Positions 27,355 through 36,886 of a DNA stretch of 64,000 nt are shown here, piece after piece. Both the position numbers and the translations under genes were made by a program. Source of the stretch: Cohnella faecalis. Its GTDB lineage: Bacteria > Bacillota > Bacilli > Paenibacillales > Paenibacillaceae. The notes under the pieces are model-generated. The model did not search any database. It saw nothing but the letters and a program-made list of their open reading frames with translations, and had not been told where the DNA came from. Positions within the stretch are counted from its first letter, which is position 1. Every line of letters begins with the position of its first letter. The stretch lies in NCBI RefSeq assembly GCF_003570905.1, contig NZ_QXJM01000052.1:35706-99705 (forward strand), in the 5' to 3' direction.

Positions 27355-28323
27355 ATGAGCGCAGTGAAGAAGATTGCCGTACTGACGAGCGGCGGGGATT
27401 CGCAAGGGATGAACGCGGCGGTTCGCGCGGTCGTAAGGAGCGCGTTGTTTCGGGGATTGGAGGTTTACGGAGTTCAACGGGGATACCAAGGACTTCTGAA
27501 CAGAGATTTGCGTCAAATGGATTTGCGCAGCGTAGGCGATATTATCCAGCGCGGAGGCACGATATTGCAGACGGCCCGCTGCAAGGATTTCATGACTTCC
27601 GAAGGGCAGCAGCGGGGAGCGGACATTCTTCGCGAGCTAGGCATCGACGGCCTGGTCGTTATCGGCGGAGACGGCTCCTATCAAGGGGCTAACAAGCTAA
27701 GCAAGCTCGGCATCAAGACGATGGGACTTCCCGGCACGATCGACAACGATATTCCGTTCACCGATTTCACGATCGGCTTTGACACGGCTGTCAGCATCGT
27801 CGTCGACGCAATCAACAAGCTTCGCGATACGATGACTTCGCACGAGCGTTCCTCCGTCGTCGAGGTTATGGGACGTCATTGCGGAGATATCGCTTTGTAT
27901 GCAGGTCTCGCCAGCGGTGCGGAAGCGATTCTCGTCCCTGAAGTTCCGTTCGACGTGAAAGAAATTTCGCTGCGAATGAAGGAAAACTTCCAAAAAGGCA
28001 AACGCCACGGCATCGTAGTTGTCGCCGAAGGCGCAGGCGGCGGCGAAGACGTCTCAAGGCAAATTACCGAGTACAGCGGAATCGAGCCGCGCGTAACCGT
28101 CCTGGGCCATATTCAACGCGGAGGCGCTCCGACCCATAACGACCGGATTTTGGCCAGCCGACTTGGCGACTATGCGGTTAAGCGCTTGATCGAAGGCGAT
28201 TCCGGCAAGGCGATCGGCATCGTTAACGGCGAGTTCGTGGCGACCGACATCGACAAAGTGGTTAATACGAAGAAGCAGTTCAACCTCGAAATGTACGAGC
28301 TTGCTCTGAGATTGTCTCAATAA
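27355..28323 (+). CDS. pfkA: ATP-dependent 6-phosphofructokinase
   Basis: Glycolytic enzyme, fructose-6-phosphate to fructose-1,6-bisphosphate. The 322 residues are standard. I see the ATP loop TSGGDSQGMNAAVRAV, GGDGSYQGA, the catalytic PGTIDNDI (Asp as base), MGRHCGDIA and the effector-site residues typical of the allosteric bacterial form. GAGGAGG precedes the ATG. It has its own strong terminator, and pyk is not next to it in this window. Confidence 0.97.
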   Translation: MSAVKKIAVLTSGGDSQGMNAAVRAVVRSALFRGLEVYGVQRGYQGLLNRDLRQMDLRSVGDIIQRGGTILQTARCKDFMTSEGQQRGADILRELGIDGLVVIGGDGSYQGANKLSKLGIKTMGLPGTIDNDIPFTDFTIGFDTAVSIVVDAINKLRDTMTSHERSSVVEVMGRHCGDIALYAGLASGAEAILVPEVPFDVKEISLRMKENFQKGKRHGIVVVAEGAGGGEDVSRQITEYSGIEPRVTVLGHIQRGGAPTHNDRILASRLGDYAVKRLIEGDSGKAIGIVNGEFVATDIDKVVNTKKQFNLEMYELALRLSQ

Positions 28324-28341
28324 TCGCGGAACCCAAAAAAG

Positions 28342-28377
28342 CCTTATGCGGACAACGGCTCCGCATAAGGTTTTTTT
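28342..28377 (+). terminator. Rho-independent terminator of pfkA
   Basis: CCTTATGCGGA pairs with TCCGCATAAGG across a 7-nt loop, followed by T7; the A-run on the other side lets it also serve the convergent bcp gene. Confidence 0.92.
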
Positions 28378-28387
28378 AAAGACTTCG

Positions 28388-28852
28388 TCAAATATGGTAG
28401 TCGATCGGCGGCGGAATGAACCGGGTCAGCACGCCTACGACTTCGGACGTAGGGCGGAGCCCCTTTTCCGCGTAGGCGATTATTCCATCCGAGCCGACGA
28501 TGAACACGGTTCGCTGCTGAAGGAACAGCCCGAGAAACTTTCCTACTCCATACGCTTTGCGAATGCGTTCGTTCTCGTCGAAAACGATCGGGAAATCGTA
28601 GCCGTGGAGGTCGGCGAATGCCTGATGCTCATCGAGCGAGCCGGAATTGACGCCGATGACGGTTGCTCCGAGTTCCTTGTATTCGCGGCTCGAATCGCGT
28701 ACCGCGCATAGCTGCTTCGTACAGCCGGGAGTGAAGTCTTTCGGATAAAAAATGAGGACGACGGGTCCTTGCTCGATCAAATGCTTCAATTGGATCCGGC
28801 CCTTCGTGCTCTCCGCCGCGAATACCGGAGCAATGTCTCCAACCGCTAACAT
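28388..28852 (-). CDS. bcp: Peroxiredoxin of the BCP type
   Basis: A 154-residue thioredoxin-fold peroxidase that reduces hydrogen peroxide and organic hydroperoxides. The peroxidatic Cys is C44 in FTPGCTKQLC, with C49 five residues on as in two-cysteine BCPs. The FYPKDF motif and the conserved Arg (TRFIPP region end) fit. The gene reads toward the pfkA terminator; AGGGGATTG lies before the ATG. Confidence 0.88.
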   Translation of the reverse strand: MLAVGDIAPVFAAESTKGRIQLKHLIEQGPVVLIFYPKDFTPGCTKQLCAVRDSSREYKELGATVIGVNSGSLDEHQAFADLHGYDFPIVFDENERIRKAYGVGKFLGLFLQQRTVFIVGSDGIIAYAEKGLRPTSEVVGVLTRFIPPPIDYHI

Positions 28853-28930
28853 AACGCAATCCCCTCCTTTATCCGATTGTATCGGAATTGGAAGAAACGC
28901 GCAAAACTAATATCGAAGGAGTGGACGAAG

Positions 28931-29143
28931 ATGTTCTTGTATAAATTAGAGGTTAGCTTGTCCGATCGACAAATCGTGATGATTATTATGGGGGATTCCG
29001 ACCAAGAGGTGATGGACAGCGTGGAGGACCACCTATCGAAGCACTATATAGGCACCCCGGATATCGTCGAAATAGCGCTTGTGGAAAAAAGGCGCGCCAA
29101 CAAAGGGGCGGCATACGTCATTGAATGCGGAACTTCGTTCTGA
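28931..29143 (+). CDS. DUF3906 family small protein
   Basis: A 70-residue protein matching the DUF3906 pattern of Bacilli: MFLYKLEVSLSDRQ at the start, EVMDSVEDHLSKHY in the middle and the conserved IALVEKRRANKGAAYVIE at the end. Function is unknown. The ATG at 28931 has AAGGAG at 9 nt; the frame is open upstream but has no ribosome site. Confidence 0.8.
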   Translation: MFLYKLEVSLSDRQIVMIIMGDSDQEVMDSVEDHLSKHYIGTPDIVEIALVEKRRANKGAAYVIECGTSF

Positions 29144-29198
29144 GGATGCATGAGGTCGATTTTCCGCGGTCTTATGCGGCTGGAGCCCTGTTTCACGA

Positions 29199-29273
29199 TT
29201 GAAAATTAGGCTTAATTCCTTTATAATGACTATATTGACGAACATAATTTCACAGCAGATGAACAAAATTTCA
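29199..29273 (+). promoter_or_regulatory. Promoter and DeoR-type operator of the nucleoside operon
   Basis: TTGAAA at 29199-29204, a 17-bp spacer and TATAAT at 29222-29227 make a near-ideal sigma-A promoter. The palindrome TGAACAAAATTTCA at 29260-29273 lies about 25-40 bases after the start point and matches the core of the DeoR operator known upstream of the B. subtilis dra-nupC-pdp operon. Repression by blocking early elongation is inferred. Confidence 0.7.
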
Positions 29274-29301
29274 AAAATTAATGGTTGAAAGCGTGTGATC
29301 T

Positions 29302-30269
29302 TTGTTGGATGCCGACAAAATCCGGAAAGTAATCGAAGCTGCGAAGCTTTATTACCAGCTTGATTACAGTCAGAACGAGATCGCCGCAATGCTCGGCGTA
29401 TCCAGACCGACGGTGTCTCGTCTTCTGCAGCAGGCGAAGGCGGAGGGCATCGTCCGTATCGACATCCAAGATCCGACCGAAGACGTAGAACATTTGAAGC
29501 ATTCTCTTCGAGAGAAATTTCAGTTGAAACAAGTTGTTATCGCCTATACGCCTACTTACGATGACGATATCGTCAAGAAGTACATTGGACAAGCCGCAGC
29601 CGGCTATTTGCACGAATTGGTGCAGGACGGCGACACGATCGGCGCGTCGTGGGGATCGACGATGTATCAGGTCGCTCTCCATCTGAAGGAGAAGACGCTC
29701 AAAAACTCGTTCGTCGTCCAGCTTAACGGCGGGGTCAGCGACGCGGACATCCGGGTTTCCCCGTCGGAGATCGTCCATCTTTTTGGACAGGCTTTTCACG
29801 TTACGCCTTATTTCATGTATTTGCCCGCAATAGTCGATCATATTCTTGTCAAGCAGGCAATGCTTACGGATCGTCACATCCGGCGAGTCATGGACATGGG
29901 CAAGAACGCCAAAATCGCCGTCTTCACAGCGGGTGCGCCGACTCCGGATTCCGTGCTGGTCAACTCGAACTACATCCGCGAGGACGAGCTGGAAGTTATC
30001 CGAAGCCGGGCCGTCGGCGATATTTGCTCCGGTATTTCGACCGGAACGGGGACATTTGCTTAAGAGCGCTCGATGAAAGAACGGTCGGAATCGAGCTGAG
30101 CGAGCTGCGCGAGAAGGAGCACGCCATATTGGCGGCAGGCGGGGCTTCGAAGGTGAACGCGATATTCGGAGCTTTGAACGGCCGGTATGCGAATACGCTT
30201 GTTACCGATCAGATTACGGCCAAATATTTGCTTCATAAATCAGAGAACCGGGAGAGTACGACAATATGA
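29302..30269 (+). CDS. deoR: Deoxyribonucleoside regulator DeoR (SorC-type), frame interrupted
   Basis: A repressor of about 322 residues: N-terminal HTH (YSQNEIAAMLGVSRPTVSRLL) and a C-terminal sugar-phosphate-binding domain. In Bacillus DeoR responds to deoxyribose-5-phosphate. The frame breaks at 30029-30032 (TGCTCCGG): the first part stops at 30063, while the continuation encodes GDIC(S)RYFDRNGDIC, typical DeoR. One additional C restores it, so I consider it a sequence error. The TTG at 29302 is the likely start, with a weak GAAAG upstream. Its stop overlaps the deoC ATG. A perfect promoter and an operator lie upstream. Confidence 0.85.
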
Positions 30270-30937
30270 ACGCGGATCAAATTGCGAAAATGATCGACCA
30301 TACGCTGCTTAGTCCAGTTAGTACGAAGGAAGATATTTTGCGGGTTTGCGAGGAAGCGAAGCGGAACGGCTTCGCCACCGTGTGCGTCAATCCTTATTGG
30401 GTGCCGACGGCAGCGGAAGCGTTGAAAGGCAGCGGAGTAGGACTGACGACCGTAATCGGGTTTCCTCTTGGAGCGAGCCGTACGGAAATCAAAGCCGCCG
30501 AAGCGACGGACGCGATCGAAGCCGGAGCGACGGAAATCGATATGGTACTTAATGTCGGGGCGCTAAAGTCCGGCGAGCGCGATGCGGTCTTGAAAGACAT
30601 CCGGGCCGTCGTCGCAGCCAGCGAAGGCAAAGCCGCCGTCAAAGTAATCATCGAAACGTGCTACTTGACAGACGAGGAGAAACGGACCGCATCGCTGCTC
30701 AGCAAAGAAGCGGGAGCGGACTTCGTGAAGACGTCGACGGGCTTCGGCACGGGCGGTGCGACGGTGGAGGATATCGCTTTGATCAGGGCTGTTGTAGGGC
30801 CGGATATGGGCATCAAAGCTTCCGGAGGAGTCAGGGATCTGGCGACGGCGCGCAAGCTGATCCAGGCGGGAGCAACCCGGCTTGGTGCGAGCTCCTCGGT
30901 TGCTATCGTTACAGGCGGAACCGGGCAAGGCTATTGA
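30266..30937 (+). CDS. deoC: Deoxyribose-phosphate aldolase
   Basis: Class I aldolase cleaving 2-deoxyribose-5-phosphate to glyceraldehyde-3-phosphate and acetaldehyde. The 223 residues are standard. The Schiff-base lysine is in FVKTSTGFGTGGAT; GATEIDMVLNVGALK and VKVIIETCYL are also conserved. It overlaps deoR by 4 nt (ATGA) and is induced with it by deoxyribonucleosides, judged by operon context. Confidence 0.96.
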   Translation: MNADQIAKMIDHTLLSPVSTKEDILRVCEEAKRNGFATVCVNPYWVPTAAEALKGSGVGLTTVIGFPLGASRTEIKAAEATDAIEAGATEIDMVLNVGALKSGERDAVLKDIRAVVAASEGKAAVKVIIETCYLTDEEKRTASLLSKEAGADFVKTSTGFGTGGATVEDIALIRAVVGPDMGIKASGGVRDLATARKLIQAGATRLGASSSVAIVTGGTGQGY

Positions 30938-30988
30938 CGGACGATTGCTTCAACGGATAAAAGGAAAAAGGTCGGGGGTGACACGAAG

Positions 30989-32290
30989 GTGAGAACGGTC
31001 GATCTGATTGCCAAAAAGCGCGATGGGGAGCCATTGACACGCGAAGAAATCGAATTTCTGATTCAAGGCTATACGGCAGGTACGATTCCGGATTATCAGA
31101 TGTCCGCGCTCGCTATGGCGATTTATTTTAACGGAATGACGTCGCAGGAGAGAGCGGATTTGACGCTGGCGATGGTCAATTCCGGCGAAGTGATCGATTT
31201 GTCCGCCATTGCGGGAATTAAGGTGGACAAGCACAGCACGGGGGGCGTAGGAGATACGACGACGCTCGTCGTGGCGCCGCTCGTCGCCTCTGTCGGCGTC
31301 CCGGTCGCCAAGATGTCGGGCCGAGGGCTTGGGCATACGGGCGGAACGGTCGATAAGCTGGAGTCGATACCGGGATTTCACGTCGAGATCGAGAACGATT
31401 CGTTTCATGAGCTGGTCAATCGGAACGGTATCGCGATTATCGGACAAAGCGCCAATCTAACTCCAGCGGATAAGAAGCTGTATGCGTTGCGGGACGTGAC
31501 GGCAACGGTTGAGTCGATTCCGCTCATTGCGAGCTCCATTATGAGCAAGAAGATCGCCTCCGGCGCCGATGCGATCGTACTCGATGTGAAGACAGGCGAC
31601 GGCGCGTTCATGAAACAAATGAGCGAGACGAAGGATTTGGCGGCGTGCATGGTAGACATCGGTAACCGCGTGGGCCGGAGGACGATCGCGGTGATCTCCG
31701 ATATGAACCAGCCGCTTGGCTTCGCGATCGGCAACGCTTTGGAAGTGAAGGAAGCGATTGACACGCTGAAGGGCGAAGGTCCCGAAGATTTGTACGAGCT
31801 GAGCTTGACGCTCGGAAGCCATATGGTCGTGCTGGCCGGGAAGGCGAGCGAGTTGGTCGAGGCTCGGGCAATGCTTGAGCATTCGGTCAAGAGCGGCAGG
31901 GCTTTGGAGAAATTCAAGCAATTTTTGGCCGCTCAGGGCGGGGACGCCACGGTCGTCGACGAACCGCACAGGCTGTCTGCGGCTCCATACCTCATTGACG
32001 TTCCGGCGCGCAAGGAAGGGTTCGTGTCCGCGATCGCGGCAGAACGGATCGGCCTTGCGGCGATGAAGCTGGGAGCGGGAAGGGCGACTAAGGAAGCATC
32101 TATCGATTTGGCGGTCGGCATCGTACTGCGCAAAAAAATCGGAGACGCGGTCGCCGAAGGAGAGTCGGTTGCGACGATCCATTCGAGTACCGAACAAGCC
32201 GCCGAGGTATTGGACTTGATTTATGAATCGATCGCTATCCAGCCGGGACAGGTTGAACGGCCTCCGTTGATTTACGAAGTCATAGGCTAA
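30989..32290 (+). CDS. pdp: Pyrimidine-nucleoside phosphorylase
   Basis: A 433-residue enzyme phosphorolysing uridine, thymidine and deoxyuridine. The phosphate-binding KHSTGGVGDTTTL, SGRGLGHTGGT and the second-domain KTGDGAFMKQ motifs are present. The start is the GTG at 30989, behind GGGGGTGA. It feeds deoxyribose-1-phosphate toward deoC; a phosphopentomutase gene is not in this operon. Confidence 0.95.
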   Translation: MRTVDLIAKKRDGEPLTREEIEFLIQGYTAGTIPDYQMSALAMAIYFNGMTSQERADLTLAMVNSGEVIDLSAIAGIKVDKHSTGGVGDTTTLVVAPLVASVGVPVAKMSGRGLGHTGGTVDKLESIPGFHVEIENDSFHELVNRNGIAIIGQSANLTPADKKLYALRDVTATVESIPLIASSIMSKKIASGADAIVLDVKTGDGAFMKQMSETKDLAACMVDIGNRVGRRTIAVISDMNQPLGFAIGNALEVKEAIDTLKGEGPEDLYELSLTLGSHMVVLAGKASELVEARAMLEHSVKSGRALEKFKQFLAAQGGDATVVDEPHRLSAAPYLIDVPARKEGFVSAIAAERIGLAAMKLGAGRATKEASIDLAVGIVLRKKIGDAVAEGESVATIHSSTEQAAEVLDLIYESIAIQPGQVERPPLIYEVIG

Positions 32291-32320
32291 GAACCGGAAT
32301 ACGCACATGGGGGGTTCACG

Positions 32321-33148
32321 ATGGGTCGATTGCTTGATCAGATAGAGGAAGCGAAAGCTGTTATCGAAGCGCGCCTTGCCAGGGCGGATCGCCCGGAAAT
32401 CGGTTTGATTCTTGGCTCCGGGCTGGGGGATTTGGCGGACCGTTTGGAAGATGCATTATCCGTCAAATACGAGGATATCCCGCATTTTCCCGTATCGACG
32501 GTTGAAGGTCATGCGGGCAAACTCGTCATAGGGAAGCTGAATGGCAAGACGGTTGCGGCGATGCAAGGAAGGTTCCACTTTTACGAAGGCTACACGATGC
32601 AGGAGGTTACGTTTCCCGTTAGGGTAATGAAGGCTCTTGGCATTTCGCATTTAATCGTAACGAACGCATGCGGAGGCATGAATCCTGCATTTTCGCCCGG
32701 CGATCTGATGATCATTAAGGATCATCTGAACATGACGGGTTCGAATCCGCTTATCGGACCGAACGAGCCGTCGGTCGGTCCTCGTTTTCCTGACATGAGC
32801 CGCGCGTATTCTCCTGAGTTGGTCGCGTTGGTGCGCGAGACGGCGCGGGAGCTTGATATTCCCGTGCAGGAAGGCGTCTATGCAGGTATTACGGGGCCTA
32901 GCTACATGACTCCTGCCGAGCTCACGATGCTTCGCCAGCTTGGGGGCGATGCGATAGGGATGTCCACCGTTCCCGAAGTGATCGTCGCCAGTCACATGAG
33001 CATGAAGGTTATCGGAATCTCCTGCGTAACCGATATGGCCATCGGCGAGCATCTCGAGCCGCTTACGCACGAACAGGTTATGGAGGTTGCGAACCGAACG
33101 AAGCCCCGGTTTACGCGGCTCGTTCAGGAAATCGTTCGCAAGCTCTAA
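32321..33148 (+). CDS. punA: Purine nucleoside phosphorylase
   Basis: A 275-residue trimeric-type phosphorylase for guanosine and inosine (class with the SGLG loop). I see GLILGSGLGDLADRL, QGRFHFYEGYT, NACGGMNP, and the catalytic GITGPSYMTPAE followed by GMSTVPEVIVA. It lies between pdp and the ABC importer, completing purine and pyrimidine phosphorolysis in one operon. Confidence 0.93.
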   Translation: MGRLLDQIEEAKAVIEARLARADRPEIGLILGSGLGDLADRLEDALSVKYEDIPHFPVSTVEGHAGKLVIGKLNGKTVAAMQGRFHFYEGYTMQEVTFPVRVMKALGISHLIVTNACGGMNPAFSPGDLMIIKDHLNMTGSNPLIGPNEPSVGPRFPDMSRAYSPELVALVRETARELDIPVQEGVYAGITGPSYMTPAELTMLRQLGGDAIGMSTVPEVIVASHMSMKVIGISCVTDMAIGEHLEPLTHEQVMEVANRTKPRFTRLVQEIVRKL

Positions 33149-33202
33149 AGCAAGCGCGACCTTGTTGCTCTAAAAATTCACATATTTCAGGAGGAAACCA
33201 AC

Positions 33203-34258
33203 ATGAAAAAATCGGTCAAGCTGTTCACGGGCATCGCGCTCGCGGCAACGCTGGTGCTTTCGGGCTGCGGGAAGAAAGAAGATCCGAACAATGAAGGCGC
33301 GGCCAGTCCGAGCGCAAGCTCGAGCGCGACTTCAGACGGAAGCGGCGCAGGCAAAAAATTCGCGATGGTTACCGACGTAGGCGGCGTTAACGACAAGTCG
33401 TTCAATCAAAGCGCATGGGAAGGCCTGAAGGAGCTGACGTCGACGACCGGTGCAGAGACGAAGTATTTGGAGAGCAAGGAAGACGCAAACTATTTGACGA
33501 ACCTCAACCAATTTCTCGGCGAAGGCTACGATCTCACTTGGGGGATTGGCTTCCTCATGGGAGACGCAGTCAAACAAGCAGCTGAGCAGAACCCTGACGC
33601 CAAGCTGGCTATTATCGACAACGAAGTGAAAGCTCCGAACGTCGAGTCCGTTTTGTTCGCCGAGAATGAAGGCTCTTATCTTGTCGGAGTCGTGGCCGGC
33701 TTGATGACGAAGACGAACAAAATCGGCTTCATCGGCGGTATCGACATTCCGGTTATCAAGCGGTTTGAAAAAGGATTCCTGGCAGGTGTAAAAGAAGTAA
33801 ATCCGAAAGCCGAGGTTACCGTCAACTACACCGGCGCTTTCGACAAAGCGGATCTAGGCAAAGCGGCAGCTGCTACGATCTACAACGACGGCGCTGATAT
33901 CATTTTCCACGCTTCCGGCGGAACGGGCGACGGCGTATTCAACGAAGCGCAAGAACGGTTCAACAACGGCAAAAAAGTATGGGTTATCGGAGTAGACAAA
34001 GACCAGTCTTTGACGTTCGGCGACGATATCACCTTGACTTCCATGATGAAGCGCGTCGACCAAGCGGTTCTTTCCGTGTCCAAGGATCTTCTGGCCGGTA
34101 CGTTCAACGGCGGCAAAGTAACGACGCTTGGACTGAAGGAAGAGGGCGTAGGCTTGCCTGAGACGTCCAAGAAGAACGTTCCCGAAGACATTCTCAAAAA
34201 AGTGGAAGAATACAAAGCAAAAATCATCAGCGGCGAAATCAAGGTTCCTGCAGAATAA
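33203..34258 (+). CDS. BMP-family nucleoside-binding lipoprotein
   Basis: A 351-residue substrate-binding lipoprotein of the basic membrane protein family, anchored outside the membrane. The signal peptide ends in the lipobox LVLSGCG with the lipidated Cys at residue 22, followed by a Ser/Ala-rich linker. The mature part starts KKFAMVTDVGGVNDKSFNQS, the family hallmark. It is the receptor of the ABC importer encoded by the next three genes, and probably binds purine nucleosides. Confidence 0.92.
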   Translation: MKKSVKLFTGIALAATLVLSGCGKKEDPNNEGAASPSASSSATSDGSGAGKKFAMVTDVGGVNDKSFNQSAWEGLKELTSTTGAETKYLESKEDANYLTNLNQFLGEGYDLTWGIGFLMGDAVKQAAEQNPDAKLAIIDNEVKAPNVESVLFAENEGSYLVGVVAGLMTKTNKIGFIGGIDIPVIKRFEKGFLAGVKEVNPKAEVTVNYTGAFDKADLGKAAAATIYNDGADIIFHASGGTGDGVFNEAQERFNNGKKVWVIGVDKDQSLTFGDDITLTSMMKRVDQAVLSVSKDLLAGTFNGGKVTTLGLKEEGVGLPETSKKNVPEDILKKVEEYKAKIISGEIKVPAE

Positions 34259-34279
34259 ATTTGCTAAAAGGGTGTTCGT

Positions 34280-35814
34280 ATGGATAAGGCGAAAACAGTC
34301 GTAGAAATGCGCGAGATTACGAAGCGTTTTCCCGGCATCGTCGCTAACGACAACGTCAGCTTCAAGCTGGGCAAGGGCGAAATTCATGCCCTGCTCGGCG
34401 AGAACGGCGCCGGCAAATCGACGTTGATGAACATTTTGTTCGGACTGTACCAGCCTGATGAAGGAGAAATCCTCATTAATGGAGAACGGGCCGTCATCGA
34501 CGGCCCGAACAAAGCCATCGAACTCGGGATCGGAATGGTGCACCAGCATTTTAAGCTGGTGCACCCTTTTACCGTCACGGAGAACATAGTGCTTGGTACC
34601 GAGCCGAAAAAAGGTTTGGCGATTCATTATAAAAAAGCTCGCGAACAGGTCGAAAAGCTATCCAAGCAATATGGCTTGAACGTCGATCCGGACGCAACAA
34701 TCGACGAAATATCCGTCGGCATGCAGCAACGGGTAGAAATTTTGAAGACGCTTTACCGCGGCGCGGACATTTTGATTTTCGACGAGCCGACCGCCGTTTT
34801 GACTCCGCAAGAGATCGAGGAATTGCTCGGAATAATGCGCAGCCTTGTCGCACAAGGCAAATCCATCATTCTTATTACTCACAAATTAAAGGAAATCATG
34901 GCAATCGCCGATTCGGTCACGATCATTCGCCGCGGCAAAGTCATCGATAGTCTTCCTATCGCGGGCACGAACCCGAAGGAGCTTGCCGAGAAAATGGTCG
35001 GTCGGGAAGTGTCGCTTAAGCTGGACAAAAAGAAGTCAGAATCGGGTGATACGATTCTGGACGTTAAAGATCTTGTGGTCAAGGGCCGTCAAGGAATAAA
35101 AGCGTTGAACGAGCTGTCGTTCCAAGTGCGACGGGGAGAAATACTCGGTATTGCAGGCGTTGAAGGAAACGGACAAAGCGAGCTGATCGAAGCGTTAACC
35201 GGACTGCGGCCTGTCCACAGCGGAACGATCGCGCTCAGCGGGCAGCCATTGGCAGGAGCTTCGCCGCGCCGTATTTCGGAAGCTGGGTTATCCCTTATCC
35301 CGGAGGATCGTCACAAGCACGGACTGGTCTTGGACTTCGCCGTTCGGGAAAATATGGTGCTCGAAACATACTACAAGGAGCCGTTCGCTAAGCGAGGGTT
35401 TCTGAACTTCGAAGCGATTGACAAGCATGCGGAACGGCTTATTGCCGAGTTTGACGTTCGGACGCCAACCATTTTTACCGAAGCTAGAGCGCTATCCGGA
35501 GGTAATCAGCAGAAGGCGATTATTGCTCGGGAAATAGACAAAAACCCCGAGGTTCTCATCGCCGCGCAACCAACGCGGGGCTGGACGTCGGCGCTATCGA
35601 GTTTATCCATAAGCGGCTAGTGGAGCAGAGGAACATGGGCAAAGCCGTCATTCTTGTCTCGTACGAGCTGGATGAAATTTTGCAGTTGTCCGATCGAATT
35701 ATCGTTTTGTACGAAGGCCGGATCGTTGGAGAAGTGCTGCCGGAGCATACAAGCGACCAAGAATTGGGCTGCATGATGGCAGGTCAAGAAACGGGAGGTG
35801 CGGCCGGTGAATAA
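34280..35814 (+). CDS. Nucleoside ABC importer ATPase (two ABC domains), frame interrupted
   Basis: About 511 residues with two ABC domains. The first has Walker A GENGAGKST and Walker B LIFDEPTAVLTP; the second has the degenerate GVEGNGQSEL site, signature LSGGNQQK and a Walker B starting AAQPTRG. The frame breaks at the G4 run 35577-35580: one part stops at 35620, while the other encodes LDVGAIEFIHKRLVEQRN in a shifted frame. One additional G restores it; I consider this a sequence error. The ATPase powers import of nucleosides with the two permeases that follow. Confidence 0.9.
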
Positions 35815-36886
35815 ATTCGTCCAAGCTTTCACAAAAGACAGCGCCATCGTTCCCCTGATCGCCATCCTGCTGGGCCTTCTTTTCGGCGCCGTCATTATGT
35901 TGATTGGCGGATACGATCCGATACTTGCGTATACCTCGTTGTTCGACAAGGTTTTCGGTAAAGCATCCGACTTTGGAGAAACGCTTCGCACGATTGCTCC
36001 TCTAATATTGACGGGGCTGTCGATTGCTTTTGCCTTTCGTACCGGTTTATTCAATATCGGCGCAGAAGGACAGTTTATCGTCGGCATGACGGCAGCGACG
36101 TTCATCGGAGTTAAAATCGATTTTATGCCATGGTTCATCCATGCCCCTCTGGCTGTCGTAATTGGCGCATTGGCGGGCGGTTTCTGGGGAATGATCGCCG
36201 GCTACCTCAAGGCGGCCAGAGGAGTCAACGAAGTCATCACAACGATCATGCTGAATTGGATCGCGCTCCATCTTGCCAACTACATCGTCAATGCTTTTCT
36301 GAAGGAAAAAGGTCAAGCCCGCTCCTTCAAAATACACGATTCCGCTTCGGTCAGCATCGATTGGCTAACGGAATGGATGGGCAACGCCCGTATGCATTGG
36401 GGGATGCTTGTATCTCTGCTTGCGGTGTGCGTCTTTTATGTCATCTTGTGGCGTACGAAACAAGGCTTCGAGCTGCGAATGGTGGGACGCAATCCGCATG
36501 CGGCATTGTATGCTGGAGTTAACGTCAACCGGGGCATCGTCAAGGCCATGTTTATTTCGGGAGCTTTTTCCGGGCTGGCGGGAGCCTTTCAAATTCTTGG
36601 GGTATTCAAATACCAGGCTATTTCAGCGGCTATGCCGGGATATGGGTTCGATGGGATTGCCGTTGCCTTAATCGGAGGAAATACGCCTATCGGAGTATTG
36701 CTCGGAGCATCGTTGTTCGGCGCACTCTCTTACGGCTCGGCCGGCATGAGCTTCGGTGCGGACGTACCGCCCGAGATTATCCGCATCGTTATCGGATCGA
36801 TCATCTTCTTCATCGCGGCTCCGGGCATCATTCGATGGATGATTCGTCTCGTCGCGGGCAAGAAGTCGAAAGGCGAGGTGGTCTAA
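35807..36886 (+). CDS. Nucleoside ABC importer permease 1
   Basis: A 359-residue BPD_transp_2-type permease with about nine membrane helices. The family loop GLFNIGAEGQF near residue 80 is present, as is NEVITTIMLNWIA. GTG at 35807 has GGGAGG upstream and overlaps the ATPase stop by 8 nt. It pairs with the next gene. Confidence 0.92.
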   Translation: MNKFVQAFTKDSAIVPLIAILLGLLFGAVIMLIGGYDPILAYTSLFDKVFGKASDFGETLRTIAPLILTGLSIAFAFRTGLFNIGAEGQFIVGMTAATFIGVKIDFMPWFIHAPLAVVIGALAGGFWGMIAGYLKAARGVNEVITTIMLNWIALHLANYIVNAFLKEKGQARSFKIHDSASVSIDWLTEWMGNARMHWGMLVSLLAVCVFYVILWRTKQGFELRMVGRNPHAALYAGVNVNRGIVKAMFISGAFSGLAGAFQILGVFKYQAISAAMPGYGFDGIAVALIGGNTPIGVLLGASLFGALSYGSAGMSFGADVPPEIIRIVIGSIIFFIAAPGIIRWMIRLVAGKKSKGEVV

